This document shows, in pieces, positions 35,036 to 44,550 of a stretch of DNA of 64,000 bases. The position numbers and the translations under genes are program-made. The notes beneath the pieces were generated by a model that worked only from the letters and a program-made list of their open reading frames with translations, was not told the origin of the DNA and did no database searches. This DNA comes from Microbacterium laevaniformans. GTDB taxonomy: Bacteria > Actinomycetota > Actinomycetes > Actinomycetales > Microbacteriaceae. Every line of letters starts with the position of its first letter. The first letter of the stretch is position 1. The DNA lies in contig NZ_JAFBCE010000001.1 of NCBI RefSeq assembly GCF_016907555.1, forward strand, positions 1,922,001-1,986,000, given 5' to 3'.

Positions 35036-35965
35036 CTACGGCAGCAGTTCGGTGCGCAGCAGGTCGACGAGGCCCTGCGCAGCGGCGGTCAGTGGGCGAC
35101 GGCGCGACCACGCGAGAGACACCTCGAAGGCGGGAACGGCGTCATCGAGCGGCATGATGCGCACCGGCATCCGCGGGGCCGGATCGGCGAACGGACGCCC
35201 CGAGCCCGACGAGGCCGCCAGCGCCGCGAAACGCGGCACGATCGCCAACCCCAGCCCCTGTGGCACATACGCGGCGGCCGTGGAAAGATCGGCGACCTCG
35301 ATGAGCACACGGCGTGACACCCCGGCATGGGCGAAGGCATCGTCGACGATGCGCCGCGACCCGTACCCCGGCGGCAGGTCCACGAAGCTCTCCCCCTCGA
35401 GCATCGCGAGCGTGACGCCCTCGGCATCCGCGAGCCGGTGCGTCCCCGGCACGACCAGCACGTACGGCGATGCGGCGACGACCTCACCCCGCAGGCTCGC
35501 CGGAAGCGCATCGACGACTGCGAGCAGAGCCAGGTCGATCCCGCCGCGCTCGAGCTGGGCGACCAGACCCGACGAACCCAACCCCGTCGCCCGCAGCTGC
35601 ACCGCGACGGCCGGATGCCGCTCGTGATAACGGCCCAGCAGCCCCGGTACATCGACGAGGTCGACGCCCGTCATGAGCCCCATCGTCACGGCCCCCCGCA
35701 GTTCGGTCGCCGCCGTAGAGACCGCCTCGCCGATCTCGCGCATCTGCTCCAGCACCGCCCGGGCGCGCGTGAGCAGCTCCTCCCCCGCGCCGGTCAGTCT
35801 GATCTGCCGATGAGAACGGTCGAACAGTTCGACACCCAGCTCGCGCTCCAGCTCCCGCACCGTGGTCGACACTGCCGACTGCGCCAGCAGCAGGCTGTCA
35901 GCCGCCCGTGTGAAGCTCATCTCCCGCGCAACGGCGACGAAGACGGAGAGGTGGCGGACATCCAT
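35036..35965 (-). CDS. LysR-family regulator, AlsR-like
   Basis: 309 residues: N-terminal helix-turn-helix (HLSVFVAVAREMSFTRAADSLLLAQSAVSTTVREL) and an effector domain. Its divergent neighbour is alsS, and a perfect palindrome lies between them. In Bacillus, AlsR activates alsSD in response to acetate and low pH; the gene order here supports the same job. It is followed on the same strand by poxB, so both routes from pyruvate may answer to it. Confidence 0.85.
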   Translation of the reverse strand: MDVRHLSVFVAVAREMSFTRAADSLLLAQSAVSTTVRELERELGVELFDRSHRQIRLTGAGEELLTRARAVLEQMREIGEAVSTAATELRGAVTMGLMTGVDLVDVPGLLGRYHERHPAVAVQLRATGLGSSGLVAQLERGGIDLALLAVVDALPASLRGEVVAASPYVLVVPGTHRLADAEGVTLAMLEGESFVDLPPGYGSRRIVDDAFAHAGVSRRVLIEVADLSTAAAYVPQGLGLAIVPRFAALAASSGSGRPFADPAPRMPVRIMPLDDAVPAFEVSLAWSRRRPLTAAAQGLVDLLRTELLP

Positions 35966-36001
35966 ACCTCGATCATGCCGCGCTTGTCGACGCGACGGAA
36001 A

Positions 36002-36020
36002 TCATCTGTGAATCAGATGA
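36002..36020. promoter_or_regulatory. Palindromic operator TCATCTG-N5-CAGATGA
   Basis: Perfect 7-base arms (36002-36008 and 36014-36020) in the 110-base gap between the AlsR-like gene and alsS. The ATC-N9-GAT core fits the T-N11-A rule of LysR sites, so it is the likely AlsR binding site. Confidence 0.6.
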
Positions 36021-36075
36021 CTCGCATCATCGACGCCGTCTTCCTCGCCAGACGCCGGCGACGGAGCATGGAGTC

Positions 36076-37833
36076 ATGAGTATCGCCACGGTCGCCACTC
36101 CCCCCACGTCGCCCTCCGCCACGCACCTGCCGACGCCACCCGCGGGACGTCGCGCGGCGGATCGCGTCGTCGACGTGCTCATGGCCCACGGCGTGCGGTG
36201 GGTGTTCGGCGTGCCCGGCGCCAAGATCGATCCCGTCTTCGACGCGCTCGCGGCGGTGCAGGGCATCGCCGGGGCGCCGCAGCTCATCACGTGCCGCACC
36301 GAGCAGAACGCGGTCTTCATGGCCGCCGCGGTCGGTCGGCTCACCGGCATCCCGGGAGTCGTGCTGGTCACCAGCGGCCCCGGCACCGCCAACCTCGCGA
36401 CGGGGCTGCTCACCGCGACCACCGAGGGCGACCCGGTCGTCGCGATCTGCGGTGCCGTGTCGCGCACGCAGCACCTCAAGCGGGCGCATCAGGCGATGGA
36501 TGCCGTCGGCATGCTGCAGACCGTGACGGTCTCGGCGGCCGAGGTCACCGCCGCCGACAACGTCGCGGAGGCGATCGTGAACGCGTTCCGCGCCGCGGCG
36601 CGCGAACCCCGCGGCGCGGCGGCCGTGGTGCTCCCCTACGACGTGTCGACGGCGACGACCGCGATCGGCTTCCGCGATGCGATCGTGCCCGCCGTCACCG
36701 GCGGGGCGGCCTCGGCATCCGTCGATCGCGCTGCCGCACTGCTGCGTGAGGCGCGCTTTCCCGTGATCCTCGCCGGTGCCCGCAGCGGCGATCCCCGCAC
36801 CGTCGACGCCCTGCACGCGCTGCTGCGCGCCACCGGGCTGCCGGTCGTGGAGACTTTCCAGGCCGCCGGCATCATCTCGCGCGAGCTCGAACACCACTAC
36901 CTCGGACGCGTGGGCTTCGCCCGCAACCAGCCCGGCGACGTGCTGCTGCACCGCGCCGACCTCGTGCTGACGCTGGGCTACGACCCCGTCGAGTTCGTGC
37001 CCGCGGAATGGAACGCCGGCAAGGACCGCCGCATCGTCCACATCGACACCGTGCCAGCCGACATCGACAACGACTACCGGCCCACGGTGGAACTCGTCGG
37101 CGACCTCGCGACCACCCTCGTCGACCTGCTCCTGGCTGTGGATGCCGCGGGGCTTCCCCTCCCGCACGATGCCGAGACCGCCCGCATCGTCGATCGCGAG
37201 CGCACCCGCCTCGCCGAGAACACCGACCTCGGCGACCCCGACCACGACGACGCGTTCGGCCTCGACCCCGTCGCCGTCGTCGCCGGCATCCGCGCCGCCC
37301 TCCCCGATGCCGCCACCGTGCTCTGCGACGTCGGCTCGAACTACCTCTACATGGCGCGCCACTTCCGCACCTACCGTCCCCGCTCGCTGATGTTCTCCAA
37401 CGGGCAGCAGACCCTCGGCGTCGCCCTGCCGTGGGCCATTGCGGCCAGCCTCGCCGACGCGGGCGCACCGGTCGTGTCGGTGTCGGGCGACGGCGGGTTC
37501 CTCTACTCCGCCGTCGAACTGGAGACCGCGGTGCGGGTCGGGGCGAGCTTCACGCACATCGTGTTCAACGACTCGGCCTACGACATGGTGGCCTTCCAGC
37601 AGGTCGAGAAGTACGGGCGCACCGCGGCGGTCGAGCTCGGCGCCTACGACGTGGTCGCGTTCGCGGAGTCGTTCGGCGCCCACGGCTACCGCGTCACATC
37701 CATCGACGACCTCGTTCCGACGATCCTCGCCGCCATCGCCGAACCCGGTCCCTCGGTGATCGACGTTCCCGTCGACTACCGCGACAATCTGCACCGCCTG
37801 GGCGGCGACCTGCTCGCCGACGTGCTGCTGTGA
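36076..37833 (+). CDS. alsS: Acetolactate synthase, catabolic type
   Basis: 585 residues. Markers of the catabolic AlsS branch are FGVPGAKIDPVFDAL at about 48-62, the catalytic Glu in CRTEQNAVFMAAAVGR, the TSGPGTANL loop and the GDG...N cofactor motif (VSGDGGFLYSAVELE, IVFNDSAYDMV). AlsS condenses two pyruvate to 2-acetolactate with TPP and Mg2+, and lacks the FAD requirement of the biosynthetic enzyme. It is followed 55 bases later by alsD. Confidence 0.9.
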   Translation: MSIATVATPPTSPSATHLPTPPAGRRAADRVVDVLMAHGVRWVFGVPGAKIDPVFDALAAVQGIAGAPQLITCRTEQNAVFMAAAVGRLTGIPGVVLVTSGPGTANLATGLLTATTEGDPVVAICGAVSRTQHLKRAHQAMDAVGMLQTVTVSAAEVTAADNVAEAIVNAFRAAAREPRGAAAVVLPYDVSTATTAIGFRDAIVPAVTGGAASASVDRAAALLREARFPVILAGARSGDPRTVDALHALLRATGLPVVETFQAAGIISRELEHHYLGRVGFARNQPGDVLLHRADLVLTLGYDPVEFVPAEWNAGKDRRIVHIDTVPADIDNDYRPTVELVGDLATTLVDLLLAVDAAGLPLPHDAETARIVDRERTRLAENTDLGDPDHDDAFGLDPVAVVAGIRAALPDAATVLCDVGSNYLYMARHFRTYRPRSLMFSNGQQTLGVALPWAIAASLADAGAPVVSVSGDGGFLYSAVELETAVRVGASFTHIVFNDSAYDMVAFQQVEKYGRTAAVELGAYDVVAFAESFGAHGYRVTSIDDLVPTILAAIAEPGPSVIDVPVDYRDNLHRLGGDLLADVLL

Positions 37834-37888
37834 GCCGCTACCTGCCGACCGGCTTCCCTCTCTCCTCCTCCTCCCGAAAGGACCGCGC

Positions 37889-38620
37889 ATGAGCGCCGAA
37901 CGTCACACCCTGTTCCAGACGAGCCTCATGGCCGCGCTCCTGGACGGCATCTACGAAGACGACATGACGGTCGGCGAACTGCTGGAGCACGGCGATTTCG
38001 GCATCGGCACGTTCAACGCCCTCGACGGCGAGATGGTCGTCGTCGACGGCGTCGCGTACCGCCTGCGCGGCGACGGCACCGCCGCCGCGGCATCCGCCGA
38101 CTCGGCGACGCCGTACGCGGTGGTGACCGACTTCGTGCCCACCCTCACACGGACGCTGCCCGACGGCGTCACGCGCGCCGAGGCCTCGGCCGCGATCGAT
38201 GCGATCACCGCGTCGGCCAACTACATGTACGCCCTGCGGATCACGGGGCGCTTCCGCCGCGTGACCGCCCGGACGGTCACCCGCCAGCAGAAGCCGTACC
38301 GCCCGATGACCGAGGCCACCGACGACGATGCCGTACTGCAGTTCGACGAGATCGACGGCACGATCGTCGCCTTCCGCACCCCGCTGTACGAGCAGGGCAT
38401 CGGCGTTCCCGGATGCCACGCGCACTTCATCGACGACGGACGCACGCGCGGCGGCCACGTGCTCGACTTCGTGCTGGATCACGGCACGGTCGAGCTGTGC
38501 CTGTGCACCGACCTGCACCTGCGCCTGCCGCTGACGACGGAGTTCCGCGAGGCGGCGCTCGCCCCCGACGACCTGGCCGACCAGCTCGCCAAGACCGAAC
38601 AGCACGCCGGCCGCCCCTGA
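37889..38620 (+). CDS. alsD: Alpha-acetolactate decarboxylase
   Basis: 243 residues, normal length. The substrate and zinc region is intact: FQTSLMAALLDGIYEDDMTVGELL near the start, LDGEMVVVDG, and the zinc-binding CHAHFIDDGRTRGGH. It converts 2-acetolactate to acetoin and CO2. CCGAAAGGACC precedes the ATG. With alsS and the divergent AlsR-like gene it forms an acetoin pathway that disposes of excess pyruvate without acidification. Confidence 0.92.
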   Translation: MSAERHTLFQTSLMAALLDGIYEDDMTVGELLEHGDFGIGTFNALDGEMVVVDGVAYRLRGDGTAAAASADSATPYAVVTDFVPTLTRTLPDGVTRAEASAAIDAITASANYMYALRITGRFRRVTARTVTRQQKPYRPMTEATDDDAVLQFDEIDGTIVAFRTPLYEQGIGVPGCHAHFIDDGRTRGGHVLDFVLDHGTVELCLCTDLHLRLPLTTEFREAALAPDDLADQLAKTEQHAGRP

Positions 38621-38641
38621 CGCCTCGGCGCGGCGGTGACA

Positions 38642-41600
38642 TCAGCGGAAGTCGCGGGAGCGGTGTCGCACGACGACGCGCAGGTCTTCGAAGGCGTCGG
38701 CGACGAGGTTGGTGACGCCTTCGGGCGACCGCTCGAGCATGCCGCGGGCGATGAGGGCGGGCGCATCGCGCAGCACGCGGCGATAGCGGTCCCAGACGCC
38801 TTTCGAGCAGATGACGTTGACGAGGCCGAGCTCGTCTTCGAGGTTGATGAAGGTGATGCCGGATGCCGTCGCCGGCCGCTGCCGGTGGGTGACCAGACCC
38901 GCGACCTCGACCCGGCGCCCGACCTCGTGCGTGCGCAGCTCACGCGAGGTGAGCACGCCGCGGGCATCCAGCGGGGCGCGGTAGTGCGTGAGGGGATGGT
39001 CGTCGGTCGAGATCCCCGTGGCCCACAGGTCCGCGGCCAGCACGTCGTAGGTCGAGGGGTCGCCGAACAGCGGCGGCTGCACGGCGACGAGCGAGTCGGG
39101 CAGGAACTCGGGCAGATCCTGCGCCGCGTCCCCGGCCAGCCAGATGCCCTCGCGGCGGCTGATGCCCATGCTCTCGAACGCCCCCGCCGTCGCCAGCGCC
39201 TCCACCTGCGCGGCCGTGGCGCCCGTCCGCCGTACGAGATCGCGCAGGTCGCGGAACGGCCCGTCGGCGTCGCGGGTGGCGACGATGCGCTCAGCGAGCC
39301 GCTTTCCCACCCCGGTGACCGCCGCGAGCCCCAGCCGCACCGCGTGGCCGGCGTCGCGACGGTGGGCGGCCGAGACGTCGGGAGCGGTGATGTCGAACAG
39401 GGGCACGGGAGGCTGGTGACGATCGGTGCAGGAGGGGATGCCGGTGGGGACGCGTTTCGACTCGCTCGCTGCGCTCGCTCGCTCAACGACCGGAGCCCCT
39501 GCAGCCGGCGAGGCGCCGCTGCCGTCGGCATCGAGGGGTTCGAGCCCGGCATCCACCCCGGAGGCGTGCAGGTCGGGACGACGCACGACGACACCGTGGC
39601 GGCGGGCGTCGGCGGTGAGGGTCGCCGGCGAGTAGAACCCCATCGGCTGCGCCCGCAGCAGAGCCGCCAAGAACGCCCCGGGGTAGTGCAGCTTCAGCCA
39701 TGACGAGGCATAGACGAGCAGCGCGAACGACAGGGAGTGGCTCTCGGCGAAGCCGAAGTTCGCGAACGCCTGGATCTTCGCGTAGATGTCGTCGGCGACG
39801 GCTCCCACCAGACCGTTGCGTGCCATGCCGTCGTAGAGCTTCTGGCGCACCGACTCGATGCGCTCGATGCCGCGCTTGGAGCCCATGGCCCGGCGCAGCA
39901 CATCGGCATCCTCTCCGGTGAGGTCGCCGACGGCCATGCCCATCTGCATCAGCTGCTCTTGGAACACCGGCACCCCGAGGGTGCGCTCCAGCACCGGGAT
40001 GAGCTTCTCGTGCGCATACGTCGGCTCCTCCAGCCCGAGCTTGCGCCGCACGTACGGGTGCACCGCGCCGCCCTGGATGGGTCCGGGCCGGATCAGCGCG
40101 ATCTCGATCACCAGGTCGTAGAACCGCCGCGGCTGCAGCCTCGGCAACAGCCCCATCTGCGCGCGCGATTCGACCTGGAACACCCCGATCGAATCCGCGC
40201 GGCACAGCATGTCGTAGACGGCCGCCTCCTCCTTCGGAATGCTCTGCAGCGTCCACGTCTCGCCCGTCGCCTCCGCGATGAGGTCGAAGCAGTACTGCAG
40301 CGCGGCGAGCATGCCGAGTCCGAGCAGATCGAACTTCACGAGCCCCATCCAGGCGGCGTCGTCCTTGTCCCACTGGATGACGGTGCGATTCTCCATCCGC
40401 GCGTGCTCGATGGGTACCACCTCCCCCACCGGCCGCTCGGTGAGCACCATGCCCCCGGAGTGGATGCCGAGATGGCGGGGCGCCTTCAGCAGCTCACCGG
40501 CGTACGCGAGCACCCGGTCGGGGATGTCGTGCGCACCGGCGACGGCGCCGTCCCACCGCTCCACCTGCTTCGACCAGGCGTCCTGCTGCCCGGGCGAGTG
40601 CCCGAGCGCCTTGGCCATGTCGCGCACCGCGTTCTTCGGTCGGTACTGGATGACGTTCGCGACCTGCGCCGCGCGCTCGCGCCCGTAGGTGTCGAAGACC
40701 CACTGGATGATCTCCTCACGCCGATCAGAGTCGAAGTCGACGTCGATGTCGGGCTCTTCCTCCCGCATCGCCGACAGGAAGCGCTCGAAGGGCAGGTTGT
40801 AGAAGATCGAGTCGATCGCGGTGATGCCCAGCAGGTAGCACACCGCACTGTTCGCGGCCGATCCCCGCCCCTGGCAGAGGATGCCGCGCCGACGCGCCTC
40901 GGCCACGATGCCGTGCACGATCAGGAAGTAGCCGGGGAAGTCCTTCTGCTCGATGACGCCGAGCTCTTTCTCGATGCGCGCACGCCCGTCGCCGTCGAGG
41001 TCGGGGTACATGTGCGGCACCGCGTCCCAGACGAGCCGGCGCAGCCACGACATCGGCGTGTGCCCTTCGGGCACGGGCAGCTTCGGCAGGGCGGGCTTGG
41101 CGCGCCGCAGCGGGAAGGCGAGCTCGTCGGCGAGGGTGACCGTGCGGGCGACCGCACCCGGATAGCGCAGGAACCGCCGCGTCATCTCGGCGCCCGAGCG
41201 CAAGTGGGCGCTCGCATGCGACGGCAGCCACCCGTCGAGCTCATCGAGCCCTCGGTTGGCCCGCACCGCCGCGACCGCCGCCGCCAGATGCACGCGTTCG
41301 GGAACCGCGTAGTGCACGTTGTTGCTGGCCAGCACCGGAAGGCCGCGTGCGGCGGCCAGAGCGGCCAGCACATCGTTGTCGCGGGTGTCGGTGGGGGCGC
41401 CGTGGTCGATCAGCTCGACGAAGACCGCCTCGCGGCCGAACAGGCTGACGAGCCGGTCGAGCGCCGATGCGGCCGCATCGGCACCTCCGGCGGCGAGCGC
41501 CTGCCGCACGGCGCCCTTGCGGCATCCGGTGAGCACCGCCCAGTGGCCGCCGCTGCGATCGGCGAGGTCGTCGAGGTCGTACCAGGGACGCCCTTTCTCA

Positions 41601-42166
41601 CCGCCGGCGAGCTGGGCATGCGTGATCGCGGCGGCGAGACGGTGATACCCCTCTTGGCCGCGGGCCAGCACGAGCAGGTGCGATCCGAGCGGATCGGCGG
41701 CGCCCGACCGGGCGGGGCTCGGTGCGCTCAGCAATCCGGCCGGCGGCGACCCCAGGTCCGCACGGCCGCCCGCACCGCCACCCGCACCGTCGCCGCCGAG
41801 CGTCAGCTCCGCCCCGAAGACGGTCTTCAGCTGCAGGTGCTCCGCCGCCTCGGCGAAACGGGCGATGCCGTAGAACCCGTCGTGGTCGGTGATCGCGAGC
41901 GCGTGCAACCCCAGCCGTTCGGCCTCTTCCGCCAGTTCCGCCGGCGAGGAGGCGCCGTCGAGGAAGGAGAACGACGAGTGCGCGTGCAACTCGGCGTAGG
42001 GCACGGCATCCGCGGGGCGTTCGATCGGGGGCGGCTCGTACTTTCCGCGCTTGCGCGAGAAAGCCGGACCGTCGCCGCCGTCGGGTTCTTTGTCGCCGCC
42101 GATGTCGGGAGATCCCAGCAGCCGCGCCATCTCCGACCAGCGCACCGACGGATTGTTGAAGCCCAT
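38642..42166 (-). CDS. dnaE2: Error-prone DNA polymerase DnaE2 of the ImuA'-ImuB-DnaE2 mutasome
   Basis: 1174 residues from ATG 42166, whose A is the last base of the imuB TGA. An N-terminal PHP domain (AELHAHSSFSFLDGAS, ITDHDGFYG) precedes the C-family polymerase core with catalytic Asp pairs (EEPDIDVDFDSDRREE; PGYFLIVHGIV, RGSAANS), a helix-hairpin-helix region (GLAAVTGVGKRLAERI) and an OB domain. It extends damaged templates with ImuB. A 42-base REP-like repeat (39452-39493) is translated in frame as part of an atypically long linker around residues 880-930. Confidence 0.92.
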   Translation of the reverse strand: MGFNNPSVRWSEMARLLGSPDIGGDKEPDGGDGPAFSRKRGKYEPPPIERPADAVPYAELHAHSSFSFLDGASSPAELAEEAERLGLHALAITDHDGFYGIARFAEAAEHLQLKTVFGAELTLGGDGAGGGAGGRADLGSPPAGLLSAPSPARSGAADPLGSHLLVLARGQEGYHRLAAAITHAQLAGGEKGRPWYDLDDLADRSGGHWAVLTGCRKGAVRQALAAGGADAAASALDRLVSLFGREAVFVELIDHGAPTDTRDNDVLAALAAARGLPVLASNNVHYAVPERVHLAAAVAAVRANRGLDELDGWLPSHASAHLRSGAEMTRRFLRYPGAVARTVTLADELAFPLRRAKPALPKLPVPEGHTPMSWLRRLVWDAVPHMYPDLDGDGRARIEKELGVIEQKDFPGYFLIVHGIVAEARRRGILCQGRGSAANSAVCYLLGITAIDSIFYNLPFERFLSAMREEEPDIDVDFDSDRREEIIQWVFDTYGRERAAQVANVIQYRPKNAVRDMAKALGHSPGQQDAWSKQVERWDGAVAGAHDIPDRVLAYAGELLKAPRHLGIHSGGMVLTERPVGEVVPIEHARMENRTVIQWDKDDAAWMGLVKFDLLGLGMLAALQYCFDLIAEATGETWTLQSIPKEEAAVYDMLCRADSIGVFQVESRAQMGLLPRLQPRRFYDLVIEIALIRPGPIQGGAVHPYVRRKLGLEEPTYAHEKLIPVLERTLGVPVFQEQLMQMGMAVGDLTGEDADVLRRAMGSKRGIERIESVRQKLYDGMARNGLVGAVADDIYAKIQAFANFGFAESHSLSFALLVYASSWLKLHYPGAFLAALLRAQPMGFYSPATLTADARRHGVVVRRPDLHASGVDAGLEPLDADGSGASPAAGAPVVERASAASESKRVPTGIPSCTDRHQPPVPLFDITAPDVSAAHRRDAGHAVRLGLAAVTGVGKRLAERIVATRDADGPFRDLRDLVRRTGATAAQVEALATAGAFESMGISRREGIWLAGDAAQDLPEFLPDSLVAVQPPLFGDPSTYDVLAADLWATGISTDDHPLTHYRAPLDARGVLTSRELRTHEVGRRVEVAGLVTHRQRPATASGITFINLEDELGLVNVICSKGVWDRYRRVLRDAPALIARGMLERSPEGVTNLVADAFEDLRVVVRHRSRDFR
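39452..39493 (-). repeat. REP-like repeat inside dnaE2
   Basis: 42 bases (14 codons) with outer arms CCGGTCGTTGAG and GAGTCGAAACGC around a GAGC/GCTC-rich hairpin. The same arms form the repeat at 62188-62227. On the dnaE2 coding strand it reads APVVERASAASESKR. Confidence 0.75.
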
Positions 42167-43764
42167 CAGTCGTACCTCCCCTCGATCTGCCAGACGCCCT
42201 CCTCGCACACCAGCAACCATGCCACCTGGGCGTCGTCGACCATCTGGAAGCGATGCGCTCGTCGCGCTCGGGCGGGATCCCACTCGCGTTCGATGACCGG
42301 CCACGGCCCGGCCCAGGTGCGGATGCCGCAGCGTCTGCCCCCGAGCTCGATCACGGTCGGCATCGCCGTGGGCTCGCCCCGCGCATCGACCGCGATCATG
42401 TCGCCGTCGTCGTCGAGCACCGCCACCGGCACGCCCTCGGCGAACACCGCCGAGGGCAGCGGATCGGGAAGGCTCCCGGGCCAGGGCCGCTCGCCGGCCT
42501 GCAGGTCGCCCGCGACATCGCCCCACGGCACGAGGCGCTGCCGCTCGCTCAGCCAGCGGCCTCCGCCGACGGCCGGGGTCAGCACGCCCTGATGGCCGAG
42601 CATCGCCTGTACGCGGGAGAGTGCGCGGTGCACGCGCTCCTCGGGCCCCGACCCGAACAGACGGGCAGTGTGGTGGGCGGCGGCATCCACCGCCTCGGGT
42701 TCGATCCGCACCCGGCCCACGGCGCTGCGCAGCTGTCCGGGCAGGTGATTCGGCAGCGCACCGTTCTTTCCCCCGCCCGGGCTCTGCTCGGCGAGCTGCC
42801 AGCGCACCCGGTCGACGACGGCGGCCTCATCGAAGGCCCCCGGGTGCAGCCAGACCCGTTCACTGCGCTCGCCGCGATCACCGGTCAGCACGACACGCAG
42901 CTCGGTGCAGACCAGCCCCTGCGCACCCAGACGGGAGACGAACTCCGCGGCGGGAACCCGCAGAGCGAAGGCGATCTGATCGGCGGTCTCCACGGGCGGC
43001 TCGAACGCCACCTCGCGGTGGAGTTCGGGCGGTGGTGTGCGGGCGGTGACCGGTCGGGGATCGCGGCCGGAGGACAGCGCGTACAACCACTGGCCACGGG
43101 TGCCGAAGCGCTCCACCAGACGGTCGGCGCCCAGCGCGGCGACCTCCCCCACCGTCTGCACCCCGAGCCGGCCGAACAGCGAAGCCAGCTCCTCATCGAG
43201 CACGACGACCGGCAAAGGGGCGAGGAAGTCCGCCGCGGTGCCGGCGGGCACGATCCGCACCGGATCCTCGCGGCGGGTGCCGGAGCGCGCCGCCTGTTCG
43301 GCCGTGAAGGTGCCGTCGGCGATGCCCACGCGCACGTCGTCGATGCCCAGCGCGGCGATCGCTCCGGCCAGGACGGTGGCGGCGGCCGCCTCGCCGCCGA
43401 AGTAGCGCGCCGGCCCCCGGGCGCGCAGCGCGCACAGTCCGGGCTGCATTACCTGCACGTTCGGCGCGACCTCTTCGATCGCCGCGATCAGCGGGGCGAA
43501 CGCGCGGTGATCGCGCACGGCGTCGGCATCCACCACGGCCAGCTGCGGGCAGCGCGCCTGGGCATCGCGGCGGCGCATGCGCCGGCGCACACCCGCGGCG
43601 CGCGCCGCGGCCGAGCAGGCGACGACCGCCCCCTTCTCGAACACGGCGATCGGCTCCGCGGCGTCGAGGGGGTCGTCGCCGTCGCGGGTGGTCGCGACGA
43701 TCGGCCAGTCGGGCACCCAGACCACCAGGCTCCGCGGCGGGGTGCCCGCAGGGAGGACAGTCAT
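42166..43764 (-). CDS. imuB: Y-family polymerase-like protein ImuB
   Basis: 532 residues. The Y-family palm and fingers are recognisable (LVVWVPDWPIVA, GLCALRARGPARYFGGE, FGRLGVQTVGEVAAL), but the catalytic acidic residues of active Y polymerases are not preserved at the usual positions, as known for ImuB. A long C-terminal part with RFQMVDDAQVAWLLVCEEG follows. ImuB is the adaptor that joins DnaE2 to the beta clamp. It starts 1 base after the imuA' stop and its stop overlaps the dnaE2 start. Confidence 0.88.
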   Translation of the reverse strand: MTVLPAGTPPRSLVVWVPDWPIVATTRDGDDPLDAAEPIAVFEKGAVVACSAAARAAGVRRRMRRRDAQARCPQLAVVDADAVRDHRAFAPLIAAIEEVAPNVQVMQPGLCALRARGPARYFGGEAAAATVLAGAIAALGIDDVRVGIADGTFTAEQAARSGTRREDPVRIVPAGTAADFLAPLPVVVLDEELASLFGRLGVQTVGEVAALGADRLVERFGTRGQWLYALSSGRDPRPVTARTPPPELHREVAFEPPVETADQIAFALRVPAAEFVSRLGAQGLVCTELRVVLTGDRGERSERVWLHPGAFDEAAVVDRVRWQLAEQSPGGGKNGALPNHLPGQLRSAVGRVRIEPEAVDAAAHHTARLFGSGPEERVHRALSRVQAMLGHQGVLTPAVGGGRWLSERQRLVPWGDVAGDLQAGERPWPGSLPDPLPSAVFAEGVPVAVLDDDGDMIAVDARGEPTAMPTVIELGGRRCGIRTWAGPWPVIEREWDPARARRAHRFQMVDDAQVAWLLVCEEGVWQIEGRYD

Positions 43765-43765
43765 C

Positions 43766-44479
43766 TCATACCGCCCGTCGCATCGGCACGGGTTCGGGCA
43801 GGCGCGTGCGGGTGGGCTGCGATTCGCCGCTCAGGCGGCCCCGGTCGTCGGGCAGCATCAGGCGCCGTGAGCGCGGCACCGGCGCCCGGCGGCTGGTCAC
43901 GGTGACCGTGAGCTCACGGCCCGACAGGATGCCGTGCCCTGCGCCGAGGCCCGACCACGACGGATCGGACACATCGATCATGGCCTCCGTCTGCGGCCAC
44001 GGCCCCTGGACGAGCAGCACCGCCTCGCGCTCGCGCATGCGGGCGGCCAGCCGGGCCACCTCGCTGTCCTTCGCCCGCGACGGCGGGCGCACCGCGACCA
44101 CCGACAGCACGTCGGCGAGGGTCGAGGTGACGGCGAGCCACCGCTCTCCGGGGTCGGGCACGAGCACGAGCCGCGACAGGTCGACCCCGGCAGCGCGGGC
44201 CGCTTCGACGCCCACGTGCGGCATGCCGACGACGGCGCACCACGACCCGGCCTGCGAGGGCTCTGCGAGCAGGGCGAACAGCAGCGCCATCGACCGTCCG
44301 AGCGCGTAGGCTCCCCCTGTTCGCAGTCCACCGCCGGGCAGCAGCTCCGCCAGCGCCGGGGCGACGGGGAGCACGGGCGTGTCGAGGCGACGCCCCTGCA
44401 TACGCTCCATCTGAGCGCGCAGGGTGCTCACGGTGCCCGCGACATCCGCGGCAGCAACGGTCCCCACGATCGGCCTCAC
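43766..44479 (-). CDS. ImuA'-type SOS mutagenesis protein
   Basis: 237 residues with a RecA-like core: LPGGGLRTGGAYALG replaces a strict Walker A, SWCAVVGMPHVGVEAARAAGVDLSRLVLV follows, and REREAVLLVQGPWPQ resembles the B strand. This is the position and profile of ImuA' in actinobacteria. GTG 44479 is preceded at 6 bases by TAATCT, and a LexA-like box overlaps that -10 element. First gene of the imuA'-imuB-dnaE2 operon. Confidence 0.82.
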   Translation of the reverse strand: MRPIVGTVAAADVAGTVSTLRAQMERMQGRRLDTPVLPVAPALAELLPGGGLRTGGAYALGRSMALLFALLAEPSQAGSWCAVVGMPHVGVEAARAAGVDLSRLVLVPDPGERWLAVTSTLADVLSVVAVRPPSRAKDSEVARLAARMREREAVLLVQGPWPQTEAMIDVSDPSWSGLGAGHGILSGRELTVTVTSRRAPVPRSRRLMLPDDRGRLSGESQPTRTRLPEPVPMRRAV

Positions 44480-44485
44480 TTCGAC

Positions 44486-44504
44486 AGATTAGAACATGTA
44501 TTCG
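44486..44504 (-). promoter_or_regulatory. -10 box and LexA-like SOS box of the mutasome operon
   Basis: Forward strand 44491-44504 reads AGAACATGTATTCG, matching the actinobacterial consensus CGAAC-N4-GTTCG except for two bases. It abuts TAATCT (reverse strand, 44486-44491) 6 bases before the imuA' GTG. LexA bound here would block the promoter. Confidence 0.65.
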
Positions 44505-44550
44505 AGTACTTCAATGTGCTTTTCTCGAAGATAGGAACGGGTTCGGACAT

